The notes beneath the pieces were generated by a model. It was not told where the DNA came from. It saw nothing but the letters and a program-made list of their open reading frames with translations, and ran no database searches. A DNA stretch of 64,000 nucleotides from Closterium sp. NIES-65 (Eukaryota; Streptophyta; Zygnematophyceae; Desmidiales; Closteriaceae): the NCBI GenBank assembly GCA_948144175.1, contig CANXME010000317.1, positions 1 to 64,000 of the forward strand, given 5' to 3'. This document shows, piece after piece, positions 18,676-29,789 of this stretch. A program made the position numbers and the translations under genes. Within the stretch, counting starts at the first letter, position 1. Every line of letters starts with the position of its first letter.

Positions 18676-20006
18676 ATAGAGTAAATCCTTCACTTAGAAT
18701 AAACAATCGATTCTAATCGCATGACTATTTTTCTAGGAAAGACTTCCCTCCGAACCGTGCTTGCAAGATTTCCAAGCACACGGCTCTTTTTCAATTCGTA
18801 AAAAAAATACTGATTGTTTCCTTTCCAAAAAAAAAAGTACTGTGGAAACTCTGACATCTTATAGTAGAAAAAAAGAATCTAGGCAACTTTGTTATATAGC
18901 ATCTTGCTCTCTCATATAAAATAAGACGAAATCCAATCATCTATAGATACTACCTTTTCCTTCGCAAGCTTTGCTCTTTTTTGCTCACCCGGAGGCCACG
19001 CTTGCTTCGCAAGCTCACTCTAGCATCTTAGGCGCGCAGTTTCAAGCCAGCTGCTCCGCGCGTTAGAATTCAATTTTTATTACTTTAAGATGTTCCTGAA
19101 TTTTGTCGATGATGGAGATTCTTACTTAGGATTGCTTTTCTTTTTCGAGTGATTTTTTTTGTATGCTTGTTGTTTTTTTTGCTGCAAGATAGTAAAGAAA
19201 CACTTTTATTTACGCGAACCTAACTACGATGAGAGTCCAAGAAGTAAGTGTAACTTTTATATTTTTTTTGCAAGGGTGCGTTTAGCACGAATCAATTTGC
19301 TAACAATAAAAAACATCGAACATCTTTTTAGTTCTCTAAAAAACCGTTAAGTCGATGTCTTGAGTGTTTTTGATGCTCTACTACAAGTACAAGATTCTTT
19401 TTAAAATCTTTGCATAGTCAATATAATTTACCTGTTAACCACAAAAATTATATGCAAATTTACTCATTTCGAAAAAAGCATTCAACCGTTTTTTGTCAAA
19501 CCCACATATTATGCTTATGCTACGGTGGCATGTTACTGCGCTTGCAAAGCTTGCGTTCTTACGATTTTTCCATGCTAAACGCATCGTCAGAGCGAGCAAG
19601 CAAAGGTTGCGACGGAAACACAAGCGAAGGTTTGCTAGAACGAGCGTTCTTAGCGAACCGGCGCGGGGTTTGAAAGACTGAAGAACTTTGAAGCACGGCT
19701 AAACTGCGCCGTGACCTTTGGGTAACTAGCGTTCGCGATGCATGAAACCGCGCAAGCGAAAAAGAGACTTGCGAAAGAGCTTCCTATCCTAAAGGAAGTT
19801 TTAGGCGTGAAGCGTCGGATATTTTATTTTCTTCGCACGTGTCTCACCCACAAGAAGCCTAAGGCTTATCCATATAAGAACGACTATACACCATGCTGTT
19901 TTCAACTAAAAAATTTACCTTTTAGAATAAGGTGTTGTCTTTGACAAGAGATGACGAATGTCATCGTAGAAGAGAATACGCATCACCATCGACTTAATCA
20001 GCGCAC
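18676..20006 (-). other. group II intron in trnN(guu)
   Basis: 1331 bases, with a canonical 5' end GTGCG and a 3' end CTCTAT. Domain V is at 18752-18786, with a plausible domain VI of about 75 bases between it and the splice site. Repeat modules lie at 18960-19020 and 19530-19690. No intron protein is recognised. Confidence 0.88.
18752..18786 (-). other. group II domain V (trnN intron)
   Basis: Hairpin starting GAGCCGTGTGCTTGG and ending GCAAGCACGGTTC with the AGC triad. Its apical loop (GGAAATC side) is slightly longer than a plain tetraloop. Confidence 0.8.
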
Positions 20007-20044
20007 TTAACAGCCATTTGCTCTTACCACTGAGCTACTAGAGA

Positions 20045-21841
20045 TCGAAAAATTGTGAAATGATAAGAATGTCTTTCGTAATGTTTCGCGCAGATGGAAA
20101 AGAGGTTCGTTAGAACTTACCTAAAGGTTCAACGCGCGCGTGCATTATCATACGCAAGTTTTCATGAAACATACCATGCTTCGCTTCCGGAGTTATTGGT
20201 TCGCTAAAACGAGCGCAGTAAGATAGTAACATGCGCCCTAGGTTAAGTTAAGTTTGCCCTGCTAGATGCTGCTGCCGTTGCCTGACGGCAACGGAGGGGG
20301 CGTAAAAGAAGACGCGCAGTAAGATGCATGCTTGTTCTAGCGGGACATCTTTTAGTAGGCGCGCAGTAACAAGCAAGCTGATTCTAGCTGGGCACTAAAC
20401 TATACTATTAAGCACAAGCTATGTGCTACGCACCCCGTCGGCGTCATGTTACTGCGCTTGCGGTCGTTCTAGCAGGGGTGCAAAGCAAGCTTTGCAAGCT
20501 GGTTCTGGCGGTCAAACAACGCAAGCTTGGCTTGCTCATTCTAGCGGGACATGTTAGTAGGCGCACATGCATTCTATTAGGCGCAAGCTCGCATTATCAC
20601 GCATGCTTCAATGTGTGATAATGCATGCAAGCTCAAACGCTACGCGCGTCTACTGCGGAGACCTTCCATGTTACTGTGTGAAGACATATTTAGCAAAGCG
20701 TGTGAGCTTGCGACATTATTTGATTAGGCGTCGCATGTTACTGCGCCGTAAGCGGCACGCCTCCCCGCAGCCGCAGAAAGGAACTTCCGTTAGGAAGGTC
20801 TCGCCTAGCATACCCGCAGAACTCGAATAAATGTGCACCAAGCCCCTCCCTAAGAATGCAGAAAAAAAATGCCGCGGAGAAAATCGCTTGGTAGAAAGCG
20901 TATGGGCTTGTGTGGGTGTCATAATGCATGTGCTCATTTTATTCCAGGCGCCTTTGCTTTGGAAGCTCCCCGAGGAGGCCATGCCAGCTCGACGGACCTT
21001 CGCAAGCAAACCTTGCTCGCCCTAGCAGGGGAGCTTCGCTTGCGCTCGTACCGAAGGCGCCAACGGGACCTTTTGGGTATGTTACGAGCTTCGCAAGCTT
21101 GCTCACATGTTCCACGCCTTCGCAGTTTGCTTGTGCTCGTTGTAGCGGGTTGGCGAAAGCTTACCTTAGGGTCGCAGGGAAGGTGCAAACCGGACCGGCT
21201 GCCAGCCGGGTCCGGTCCGGACCCGTTTTTTTTGTGGCAAGCTTACGCTGGAACGAAGGCGCCTTTAGGCTCGAACGAGTGGCTTTAGTTTGCGTTCACA
21301 GGCGCGTCAGCTTTCGAAGGAACTTGCCTGCGTGCGCTTTTTATGACCTGACCCGAGCTTGCGTTGCGTTTTGATTTTATGTTTATGCGCGAAGGCTCGC
21401 TTACTTTTGGTTCGCTTGCATAGCAAGCTTATCCTGACGCGCGAAGCGTGCGAGCAAGCGAAGCGGTACGTTAGGCATCCCATGGCACATAGTTCCTATG
21501 ACGCAAGCTCTTTACTTCAGAGGGCACGCGCCCTCTGAACTATGGAAACGCAAGCTCGCGGTAAGGTAGGGCGCATGTTACTCCGCTCCTTTCTGCGATG
21601 GGTGTCCGTTCCGTAAGGATACCAAGCGAAGCTTGCAAAGCATACGGCGAGCTTCGCTCGTTTATGCGAGTTTTCCTATTAGGATACTTACCGGAGGTCA
21701 CAAAGAAAAGGAGCAAGCTTCGCTTGCGAAGCAAGCGAAGCTTGTAGGTTTGCTTGTAGTAAGTCCACAAGGCCGCGCATGTTACTAAACTGCGCCGAAC
21801 AAGATAGGCATAGCACATGCGCTGCGTAGCATTGAATTGTT
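20045..21841. repeat. 1.8 kb repeat-rich spacer, no gene seen
   Basis: Nearly all of the segment is GC-rich repeat material with many GCATGTTACTGCG-type and TTGCATGC-type words. The open frames at 20716-21374 overlap each other on both strands and have no family resemblance. Confidence 0.6.
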
Positions 21842-22456
21842 TTAAGAGCCTTCATTATCTCGTATCTTCTTTATAGTTGTTTGAAAATCAATAGCATTTT
21901 GTTTAAAAACATCTTGTCTTTTGACTTTGGCGGTCTTATGCATTGTCAGCACAATAGCACCAATCATTGCAACTAGTAAAATAAGACTCGAAATTAAAAA
22001 CAATATGAAATAAGTAGTATAAAGTAAATTTCCTACACTTTCAATATTAGTCCAACTTTGAATTTTTTCTGCGTAAGCTGTATAGGTTAGGTAATGAGCT
22101 CCAAAGGGAGGTTCGAAAAGCGGTATAGTTTCATTATCTACAATTAAAAATATTTCTAATAAAAAAATAAGTCCAATAATACCTCCTACAGGCAAGTATC
22201 GTAAAACATTTTCATGAATCTCAGCTATCTTAATATTTAACATCATAACCACAAATAAGAATAGAACTGCGATAGCACCTACATATACTACCAACAAAAT
22301 CATGGCAAAAAAATCAAGCCCCAGTAGAACAAGCAAACCAGAGGTGTTAAAAAACACCAAAATCAAGAAGAGAACCGAATGTACTGGGTTTTTGGCTCTT
22401 ATCACCATAACGCCAGATACTAGAGCAATACTTGAAAAGATAGAAAACAAAATCAT
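21842..22456 (-). CDS. nad6: NADH dehydrogenase subunit 6
   Basis: ND6 is a membrane-arm subunit of complex I. The protein is 204 aa with five hydrophobic spans, typical of plant nad6. Recognisable blocks are VIRAKNPVHSVLFLILVFFN (residues about 18-37), GLDFFAMILLVVYVGAIAVL with the pi-bulge helix (about 46-65) and the late LLVAMIGAIVLTM. The frame is clean and uninterrupted. It stands alone between repeat-rich spacers. Confidence 0.96.
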   Translation of the reverse strand: MILFSIFSSIALVSGVMVIRAKNPVHSVLFLILVFFNTSGLLVLLGLDFFAMILLVVYVGAIAVLFLFVVMMLNIKIAEIHENVLRYLPVGGIIGLIFLLEIFLIVDNETIPLFEPPFGAHYLTYTAYAEKIQSWTNIESVGNLLYTTYFILFLISSLILLVAMIGAIVLTMHKTAKVKRQDVFKQNAIDFQTTIKKIRDNEGS

Positions 22457-23263
22457 TTTATTTTAATTGTATTTAGCTTTTGGCTTTATTCATTGAATAT
22501 TTTTATCGGAGCAACTCTCTTCATTTTAAACATTGTTGATTAACATTGTTTATTAACTAAGTAAGAAGACATTATTGCAGGCAGAAGAGAAGGTTTGGAA
22601 GAAAAAAACGTAGATCTCCTAAACGGTCGGTCAGGCCTCCTTGAGGAGACTTGAGTTTGCGTTTTTATGCCCCGAGCTTGTCTATTCACTGCGCGCTTAA
22701 GTTTGCCCGCCTTCGTTGCGAGCGCAAGCAAACCCGTAAAACGCGTAGTTGAACCGGCAACCTTTGGCTTCCGAAGGAACGTAAGCTTTCGCCAACCCGC
22801 GCATATGACGCAAGCGAAGGTTTCCCCCCCCCTTTTTTTTTAGATGACTGGACCTCTAAGCTTTGTACCGAGTACATCCTAGGATTTAGAAAGTATGGAT
22901 AAGTTCAAGAGACTTTTCGCAAGTCATCGAACAACGGACATCGCCCCGAGTCGGACAAATACTTAAGATAATTTATGCTAGTTACAAATAGATCTGTATC
23001 CTTACGGAAACCTTCTAGTCCGAAGCAGGTGCGAAGTATTCAATTAAAGATTTCAAAATAAAAGAAAGTCAAAGGAAGCTACTTTCTAGACTCTTTAAAC
23101 GTATTACTACCTTAGGCGCTTGTTAAGTAGTCTAACAATAAACTGTTGACTAACTACGTATTGACATTCTTAAGTCTTCAGTAAGTTGACTAAAGAAGAA
23201 GACAGTAGATAAGTCTTTGATTGAGACATATTTCTGATTTAGCGCAAAAACAAACAAATAGAT
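22457..23263. other. spacer between trnG and nad6
   Basis: A repeat block lies at about 22620-22810; the rest is AT-rich. No gene or hairpin is recognised. Confidence 0.5.
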
Positions 23264-23335
23264 AGCGGAAAAAGGGAGTTGAACCCTCAACCCTAGCCTT
23301 GGCAAGGCTATACTCTACCATTAAGCTACTTCCGC
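23264..23335 (-). tRNA. trnG: trnG(gcc)
   Basis: A full cloverleaf: acceptor GCGGAAG/TTTCCGC, anticodon stem TAGCC-TTGCCAA-GGCTA with anticodon GCC, T arm GAGGG-TTCAACT-CCCTT, discriminator T. It is 72 bases long. Confidence 0.95.
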
Positions 23336-24486
23336 AACAAGCTAAAATGAGCACGTTCAAAATCCATTTAAGAGCCAATGCGCATAACCTTCTGAAAGTA
23401 ATATCTAGAGCTACGCATGTTTCGCCGATCATAAGTTTGTTGCTTGCTCAATGCTCCGTTTCGATAACAAGCAAGCTTCTCTGTGATTCTATACGAAGCA
23501 TAATGCATGCAAGCAAGCGTCTTTCTGCGATTTAGGGTCCGTGGCATACTAAAACATGTCGCTTGCTCGGGAATTTCGCTAAAAATCAAGCGAAATTCTA
23601 ACGCGCGGAGCGTGCGAGCTTGTTTCGTAAGCCAAGCTTCCCTTGCTTTTTGTGGGTCTCCTAGAAGAGACCAAACCTGACGGGCTTTCTGCGCGAGCTT
23701 TGCTTGTATCCTAAAGGTATCGCCTCCTATGGAGTGGAAACGCAACGCTTCGCGCTCAGGTTCGAAGAAGGCTTACGAGGCGCATCGCCTGCGCTTATTT
23801 TGTTCTCGGGTGGGCTTCGCTTGTTTTGCAAGTCTGTTAAAAGAAACCGTAGGTCCGTCCGTTGGTATCCGGTGTAAGCAAGCTTTGTTTGCGAACCAAA
23901 AGAACCTTTGCTTGCGAATTTATTCGGGTATGTGTCGCTTCGCGACCTCCCTATATTCGCTATAATTTATTATGCGCAAGCTTCGCTTGCTCAAACTAGC
24001 AGGGAGGGCAGTAAAAAAAAACGCATATCCCATGCAGCCTTGTTCTAGCCAAGCACTAATGCCGCGCATGCATGATCCGCAAGCTCGCCCCGAAGGCGAG
24101 CAAGCTTCGCTTGTCTCGGTCGCAAGGAAAGCTTGCTCGCTCTGACGGTCGCGGAAGGCGCGAGTTGGCCTCCGGTGTGAGCAAGCTTTCCTTGCGAAAC
24201 AAAAGAGCAACCTCGGGTCTTTTGTTTCGCAAGCAATTAAGAGCCTGCGGGGGGCTTCGCTTGCGCTCGCACCGAAGGCGGGTACTTTCAAGTAAACGCT
24301 TGCTTTGCAAGCTCACAGCGAAAGGCGGGCTGGCGATAGCAAGCGTTAGGAGAGGATACCTTGCTTTTGGTTCGTCTGCTGCTCGCCCAACAGTGTTGGG
24401 CGAGCCTCCGAGCGCCTTCGGCGCCCTGGCGGAACCTTTAGCAAGCCCCATCGCAAAAGTATAACGAGCTAAAGTCCATTGGTGCA
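23336..24486. repeat. repeat-rich spacer downstream of rps7
   Basis: Dispersed modules fill 23440-24470. A hairpin GCTCGCCCAAC-AGT-GTTGGGCGAGC sits near 24389-24413, under 100 bases beyond the rps7 stop, and could mark the 3' end of the rps12-rps7 transcript. No gene is seen. Confidence 0.55.
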
Positions 24487-25125
24487 TTACCACCAACGAT
24501 AGTGTGCGAATCCGCGATTAGCCTCAGCCAATTTATGAAGATCATCTCTTTTTTTACGAACAGTACCGTTTTTATGATAAGCATCTATTAATTCAGCAAC
24601 TAAACATTGATCTAAGCTCATATTTTTTTTTGTATTACGGCGTAACATTGCCGCTTCTACAATCCATCGAATACCTAAGCTTTCTTGTCGATTTCTTGAA
24701 ATAATACAAGGTACTAATTGAGTACTTCCAGCTATTCTAATTCTTCGAACTTCTATAATAGGTTTAACATTATCTATAGCTTTAACTAAAAAAGCAAGAA
24801 CATCACCATATCCCGCTAATTGAGACAAAGTCTTGGAAATAATTTTTTGAGATTTGTTTTTCTTACCATCAATCATACACAAATTAATGAATTTATGTAT
24901 GCAATCTTTTTGTGCTGCAGTCAAATCACGAAGAAAACTAAAAGGCTGAACGAACGTGGGCTCATAGAAAGTCAAATGCCTTTTTTCTGTACTTTGAGGT
25001 GCGCTCTTAGCATTGAATTTCTTTTTTGGTTCGTGAAAAGAAGAATACATCTTAATTTTACGTATATCTCGACGCAAAGATTCTTGCAAAGAGGTGCCTT
25101 CTTTGAAATTGAACATTATTTTCAT
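24487..25125 (-). CDS. rps7: ribosomal protein S7
   Basis: S7 organises the 3' domain of small-subunit rRNA. The protein is 212 aa, about 60 longer than most plant versions because of an N-terminal extension. The conserved body starts around LTAAQKDCIHKFINLCMIDG and runs through KPIIEVRRIRIAGSTQLVP, NRQESLGIRWIVEAA and the end KLAEANRGFAHYRWW. The open frame begins at 25125, only six bases after the rps12 stop, so the pair is surely one transcript. I kept the upstream Met because the extension is not repeat-derived. Confidence 0.95.
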   Translation of the reverse strand: MKIMFNFKEGTSLQESLRRDIRKIKMYSSFHEPKKKFNAKSAPQSTEKRHLTFYEPTFVQPFSFLRDLTAAQKDCIHKFINLCMIDGKKNKSQKIISKTLSQLAGYGDVLAFLVKAIDNVKPIIEVRRIRIAGSTQLVPCIISRNRQESLGIRWIVEAAMLRRNTKKNMSLDQCLVAELIDAYHKNGTVRKKRDDLHKLAEANRGFAHYRWW

Positions 25126-25131
25126 TACGCT

Positions 25132-25500
25132 TTAAGGTTTTTTAGTTCCGTATTTAGATCTAGCGCGACGTCGGCTCGGGATTCCCTGTAAATCTTTAAC
25201 TCCTCTAATACAATGATATTTTACACCTGGCAAATCCTTAACTCTCCCTCCCCTTATCATCACCACAGAATGTTCTTGTAAATTATGACCTTCTCCTGGA
25301 ATATAAGCAATAACTTCATTTCTGTTGGAACATCGCACTTTTGCTATTTTACGTAGAGCTGAATTAGGCTTTTTTGGTGTTCTGGTTCCAACACGAAGAC
25401 AAACTCCTTGCTTTTGAGGACATTCATTTAAAGCTCGAGTTCGTTGTGTACGCTGCTTGGATTTTCTACCGCAGCGAATTAATTGATTTATAGTTGGCAT
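25132..25500 (-). CDS. rps12: ribosomal protein S12
   Basis: S12 lines the decoding site. The protein is 122 aa, near the plant length. Blocks are [54 protein letters not shown] and [18 protein letters not shown]. The gene is intron-free and immediately upstream of rps7, the ancestral str-operon arrangement. Confidence 0.97.
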   Translation of the reverse strand: MPTINQLIRCGRKSKQRTQRTRALNECPQKQGVCLRVGTRTPKKPNSALRKIAKVRCSNRNEVIAYIPGEGHNLQEHSVVMIRGGRVKDLPGVKYHCIRGVKDLQGIPSRRRARSKYGTKKP

Positions 25501-25606
25501 GGTTACTAAGATTTTTTTTACAATTTGATGTCTGACTAAAGTAGCATAATAAGTCTACTTTGATGACTACGGACCTCACAGTAAATCAAAACTGATTCGC
25601 TGTGTT

Positions 25607-25749
25607 GAATATAGAATATAGAATATAGAATATAGAATATAGAATATAGAATATAGAATATAGAATATAGAATATAGAATATAGAATATAGAATATAGAA
25701 TATAGAATATAGAATATAGAATATAGAATATAGAATATAGAATATAGAA
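25607..25749. repeat. tandem heptanucleotide repeat (GAATATA)n
   Basis: About 20 near-perfect copies of a 7-base unit GAATATA run for 143 bases between rps12 and nad2. It is the only long microsatellite-like array in the window. Translations in all frames give periodic peptides, which I treat as artefacts. It begins about 105 bases upstream of the rps12 start. Confidence 0.97.
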
Positions 25750-26243
25750 AGGTTCTGATTGAAAAGTCCTTGGGGGGGGCGCTTGCGGAGCGAGGTTCCC
25801 TAAACGGTTCGGTTGAGCGAGCAAGCGACATTCTAAACTTAGGTTACGGGTACAAGTTCTTCGGCGCCTTCGACTACCCGCGCCGGGTCGCTAGGAAGTT
25901 TGCTCGCTCTGACCAACAAAGCGTTGGCGCGAAACCTTCGAAAACGAGCTTGTCTTGCAATGCAATGCAAAGCAAGCTCGTTTTTACCCCGAGACAAAAA
26001 AGCGCAACAAAAAAAAGCAAGCTTTGCTTGCAAAAAAGCTTGCTACGCAAGCGACACATAACATATATGTAAGCGAGACCTTCCTAATGGGACCTCCTTT
26101 CTTCGAGGTCTCCTTTTTTCCTCGCTACGCGATAAAGCACTTTCTTTTGGGAAGTCCTTCGGAGACTTGCTTTGCAAGCTTTCGCCTACCACGGCGCCGA
26201 AGGCGCTCGTTCTAGCGAGTTTGCTTCGCTTACGCTCGTTCTA

Positions 26244-26290
26244 GCGAACCATGCCACAAACAAGCTTTGCTTGTTTGTGGCATGGTTCGC
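26244..26290. repeat. perfect inverted repeat, 22-base arms, 3-base loop
   Basis: Left arm begins GCGAACCATGCCACAAAC and the right arm is its exact complement ending GTGGCATGGTTCGC; the loop is TTT. It is able to form a cruciform or an RNA hairpin. Confidence 0.95.
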
Positions 26291-26738
26291 AAACTTTAGT
26301 TGACTAAAGGATAACGTAGAGGAGCGCATGAACATGCGCCCTAAAGAGCGCAAGCAAGCGAAGACCGTAACGCACCGCGAGCTTTGCAACCGAAGGGAAG
26401 CTTAGGCGCGAAGCGTGCGAGCGACTTCTGCGCCGTGGTAGTGGTGGTTCGTCGCACCTAATCTAGAGGTGCCTGACGTTTCGCAGATTCGCAGATTCGC
26501 AGAAAGGAGTTGGTACTGCGCGTTCTTCGGGGTTGCAAAGTTTGTTCCCGTCGCAAGCAAAGCTTACGCTCGCACCGGAGGACAACCTACCTACGGACTA
26601 AGGTGCGCAGGACCGTCAGGGCGCATGTTCATGTGCCCCTTTACTTGCGAAACAAAAAAGCTTGCAAAGCAAGCGTCGGGGTCCGAAGGACCGGGTTGCG
26701 TTCTATAGGGCGCGAAGCGCGAGCGTAAACTTTGCGAA

Positions 26739-26816
26739 CGCGCCTGTGTGAGCAAGCATGCAAAGCAAGCGAAGGTTTTGTGTCGCTTGCTTTGCATGCT
26801 TGCTCACACAGGCGCG
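26739..26816. repeat. perfect inverted repeat, 34-base arms, 10-base loop
   Basis: Arms 26739-26772 and 26783-26816 are exact complements containing GCCTGTGTGAGCAAGCATGC; the loop is AGGTTTTGTG. It is the longest perfect hairpin I found in the window. Confidence 0.95.
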
Positions 26817-27075
26817 CAGCGGTGAGCTTGCGAAGCAAGCGAAGGAGGCCAAGAGAATTTTTATTGAATTTAGCAAAGCAGGTTTGTAAGAAAGAAACAG
26901 CACACTTGCTCCGCAAGCGTTCAACCGAACTATGGCCTCCGGCAACCATGCGAAGCATTGAGCAAGCTTTGCCTAGGATTCTAACGAACCATAATAATGC
27001 AAGCGAAAGACATTCGCCAAGCTTGCGACATTATTTGGCGCGAAGCGTCTCTCGTGATCTTATCTTAGTCTTTAT

Positions 27076-28569
27076 TTATATACATAGACTTAGTGCCATT
27101 TGATGAGTAACCAAGAATAAAGGTGAAGGGTTTAAAAAGAAAAAGGTAATACCTAGTAAAGTAATCCCCAGGAGTATTGACTTTTCGCGATCCATTGGCT
27201 TATAAAGTATCCATGTTTTAGGAGTATCAAAATACATTATTTTGACAAAACGTATGTAATAAAAACAACTAATAACACTGGTCAGGATACCAATAAAGGC
27301 TAACAAATAGGCCCCAGAACCCAAGGCTGCAAAGAATAAGTAAAATTTACTACAAAAACCTGCTAATGGTGGAATACCTGCATATGAGAACATAGTAATA
27401 GATATTGTTATAGCTAAAATCGGATTTGTTTTGGCCAAAGCGCCCAAGTCAGATATATACTTAAAACGATTTTTTCGTAAAGCTAAGACTATAGCGAAAA
27501 TGTTAATAGTCATTAAAACATAAATAAAAAGGCCAATTAATAGAGACTGAATCCCTTCTATTGTACCACAAGAGAATCCGATAAGTAAATACCCCACATG
27601 ACCAATAGAACTATAAGCCAATAGTCGTTTTACTTTGTTTTGTGACAATGCAGCAAAGGCACCTAATACCATAGAAGCAATACTGCAAAAGACAAATAAT
27701 TGTTGCCATGTCGGGTCATAAAAGCTATAAATAAAGACGCGTAACATGTTAGCAAAAATAGCTATCTTGGGTGCAATAGAAAAAAAGGCAGTAACGTATG
27801 TAGGAGATCCTTCATACACATCGGGCGCCCACATATGGAAGGGTACTGCAGTTATCTTAAATAAAAAACCTACAGCTATAAAAAGTATTCCCATAAAGAC
27901 ACCACTCCAACTAGCATCAGCACTATTTAGCATAACACTGTCACTTAGGGGACGTACGACATAGGGTGCTGTAAATATCTTAGCAAGTTCTTCTAAATTG
28001 GTTACCCCAGTAAACCCATAAATCATAGAACAACCAAAGAGCAAAATTCCCGACGAAAAAGCCCCTAGAATAAAATATTTTAATCCAGCTTCTGTAGAAA
28101 ACTCAGAATTTCGTTTAGAAGCTGCTATTACGTAAAAGGACAGACTTTGCAATTCAATAGCTAAATACATAGCAATCAGATCGTAAGCTGAAATCATCAA
28201 AAGCATACTGCATGTTGACATTAACATTAAGACAATAGATTCAAAAGCCGTAAGAGCTTCTTGTTGAAAATACTGCAAAGACATTAAAATGATACAAGCT
28301 GTGCTTAGTAATAATCCAACTTTAAAGAAATAAGTAAAATTATCGATAATTAAATTATTATAACACAAATTAGCAGTTGTAAGAGGGCTGCCCCTTAGCA
28401 AAATGAGCGTAATAAGAATACTGGCAAAACCGAGCCAAGCTACATTACGTACTAAAGGCTCAAATACTTTATGGACGGTGCTATAGACAACTCCATAGAT
28501 TAACAATAGAATCGTAGCGTTAATTAAAAACATTTCTGGCAAAAGCGCTATAAAATCATTATCAAACAT
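27076..28569 (-). CDS. nad2: NADH dehydrogenase subunit 2
   Basis: ND2 is an antiporter-like membrane subunit of complex I. The protein is 497 aa, the normal plant length, with about 14 hydrophobic spans. Conserved features include AIELQSLSFYVIAASKRNS, FKITAVPFHMWAPDVYEGSP (the lysine and proline helix of the proton path) and LLAYSSIGHVGYLL. The Met at 28567-28569 (MFDNDFIALLPEMF) is the family start; ten more codons upstream are open but not conserved. The gene is continuous, without the trans-spliced introns of land plants. Confidence 0.97.
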   Translation of the reverse strand: MFDNDFIALLPEMFLINATILLLIYGVVYSTVHKVFEPLVRNVAWLGFASILITLILLRGSPLTTANLCYNNLIIDNFTYFFKVGLLLSTACIILMSLQYFQQEALTAFESIVLMLMSTCSMLLMISAYDLIAMYLAIELQSLSFYVIAASKRNSEFSTEAGLKYFILGAFSSGILLFGCSMIYGFTGVTNLEELAKIFTAPYVVRPLSDSVMLNSADASWSGVFMGILFIAVGFLFKITAVPFHMWAPDVYEGSPTYVTAFFSIAPKIAIFANMLRVFIYSFYDPTWQQLFVFCSIASMVLGAFAALSQNKVKRLLAYSSIGHVGYLLIGFSCGTIEGIQSLLIGLFIYVLMTINIFAIVLALRKNRFKYISDLGALAKTNPILAITISITMFSYAGIPPLAGFCSKFYLFFAALGSGAYLLAFIGILTSVISCFYYIRFVKIMYFDTPKTWILYKPMDREKSILLGITLLGITFFFLNPSPLFLVTHQMALSLCI

Positions 28570-29789
28570 AGTAATTTTATTCTTTCTATGAACGTCCAAT
28601 AAGCGGTTATCTTTGGCTTTCCTCTCCTTCCTTTAAGATACTTGCAAAGCAAGCATTTCTGCGAAACCTAATCTAAAGAGCCCTTAACGCGAACGCGAAG
28701 AAAGGTTCCTAACTTGTAGGTTCCCGCCCAAGGTTCAAATAACTTTCTCGCGTAGCAGTAGCGCCTTCGGCGCACCTTTATCCGTTTTTAGAGCAAGGAA
28801 CGCGGTGCTTCGCACCGTTTAGGATTAGGAAAGGACGGCGCAAAAAGAAAGGGCTTTATCGCGTAGCGAGAAAGGAAGGAGCTTGCTACGCAAGCGAACC
28901 AAAATAGACGTTCCTAAATTTATCTGAGAGAAGTAACGATACCTTTAAACTAATAAACTAAACAAATTTATCTAAATAAAAATGGATTCTTTAGACTAGA
29001 TTTCAAGTTGGTTACGGACCTAAGAATATCTCTACTTGATTTTCTGCGAAACCTTTAAGCCCCAAGCAACCTTAGGATAACTTTACTAGACAAGAAAAAA
29101 AACTGCGGCCTCCTAAAGAGCTTGCGTTATATATGTGCTTTCGCCTACGCCGTCCATCAGCTTCGAAGAACGAGCATGCATTAAACGGCGCAAGCTCGCA
29201 CGGTCCGCGCGAACATTTATGTTTTATGTGGGGTTGCTTTTTAGGAGCGCCTTCGGCGCCCTAGTGGAACCTTTAGGAAGAAGCAAAGCTTGCCTTCTTG
29301 AACCCGCTACAACGGAACGATCCTAAGCTTTCGCCGACAGACCGTGGCCTCCGGTGTGAGCAAGCTTTGCTTGCGAAAAAAAAGCAACCCCGCTAGAACG
29401 AGCACAGTAAGGCCCTACAATGGTTTGCCCGCGAGCTCAACAGGCTCGTAGGGCATACGGCGCATGAAACTGCGCCGTATGCTTTCACTTTGCGCTTACA
29501 ATACAAGGCGCGGAGCGCTTGTTCTAACCTGAATCTTACAAAAGGAGCACGTGTTTTGACGAACCTTAGGGCACCTTTTCCTTGGCGGTGCGTTAGGCCC
29601 CCAGACGAGACGGACCTAAATTTGGTATAAAAGGCGCGAAGCGCGCCCCTCATGTTTGTCCTCCGTCAGGCGCGAAGCCTCGCAACCTTTTTGCTCCGCA
29701 CGTGTTTGTTTCGCTTCCGCGTAATAATGCATTTGCTACGAAACGTGGGTGCGCTCTTCTACTAAGATTAAGTAAACTTAATTCTTTAG
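28570..29789. repeat. repeat-rich spacer between nad4 and nad2
   Basis: Modules lie at 28640-28900 and 29120-29740, with AT-rich sequence between. A hairpin GCATACGGCGCA-TGAAAC-TGCGCCGTATGC occurs near 29452-29481. No gene is seen. Confidence 0.55.

Larger units (their letters stand above)
18641..20044 (-). tRNA. trnN: trnN(guu) interrupted by a group II intron
   Basis: Exon 1 (20007-20044) gives acceptor TCTCTAG, a D arm, and anticodon stem/loop AATGG-CTGTTAA with anticodon GTT. Exon 2 (18641-18675) supplies CCATT, a variable loop, T arm GTTGG-TTCGAGT-CCAAC and acceptor CTAGGGA plus G. The joined molecule is a complete 73-base cloverleaf with all stems paired (one G-T in the acceptor). The intron falls between positions 38 and 39, at the 3' edge of the anticodon loop. 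Neither half alone would fold. Confidence 0.93.
25750..27075. repeat. repeat-rich spacer with two long hairpins
   Basis: This spacer between nad2 and rps12 is mostly module sequence and contains the perfect hairpins listed at 26244-26290 and 26739-26816. No gene is recognised. Confidence 0.6.

Noticed and set aside
20716..21374. Cluster of frames up to 148 codons
   Set aside because: Opposite-strand overlaps of repeat translations; no conserved motif.
25576..25831. Open frames giving a periodic YSIFYIL-type protein
   Set aside because: Product of the 7-base tandem repeat read in any frame; no start context and no neighbours suggesting a gene.
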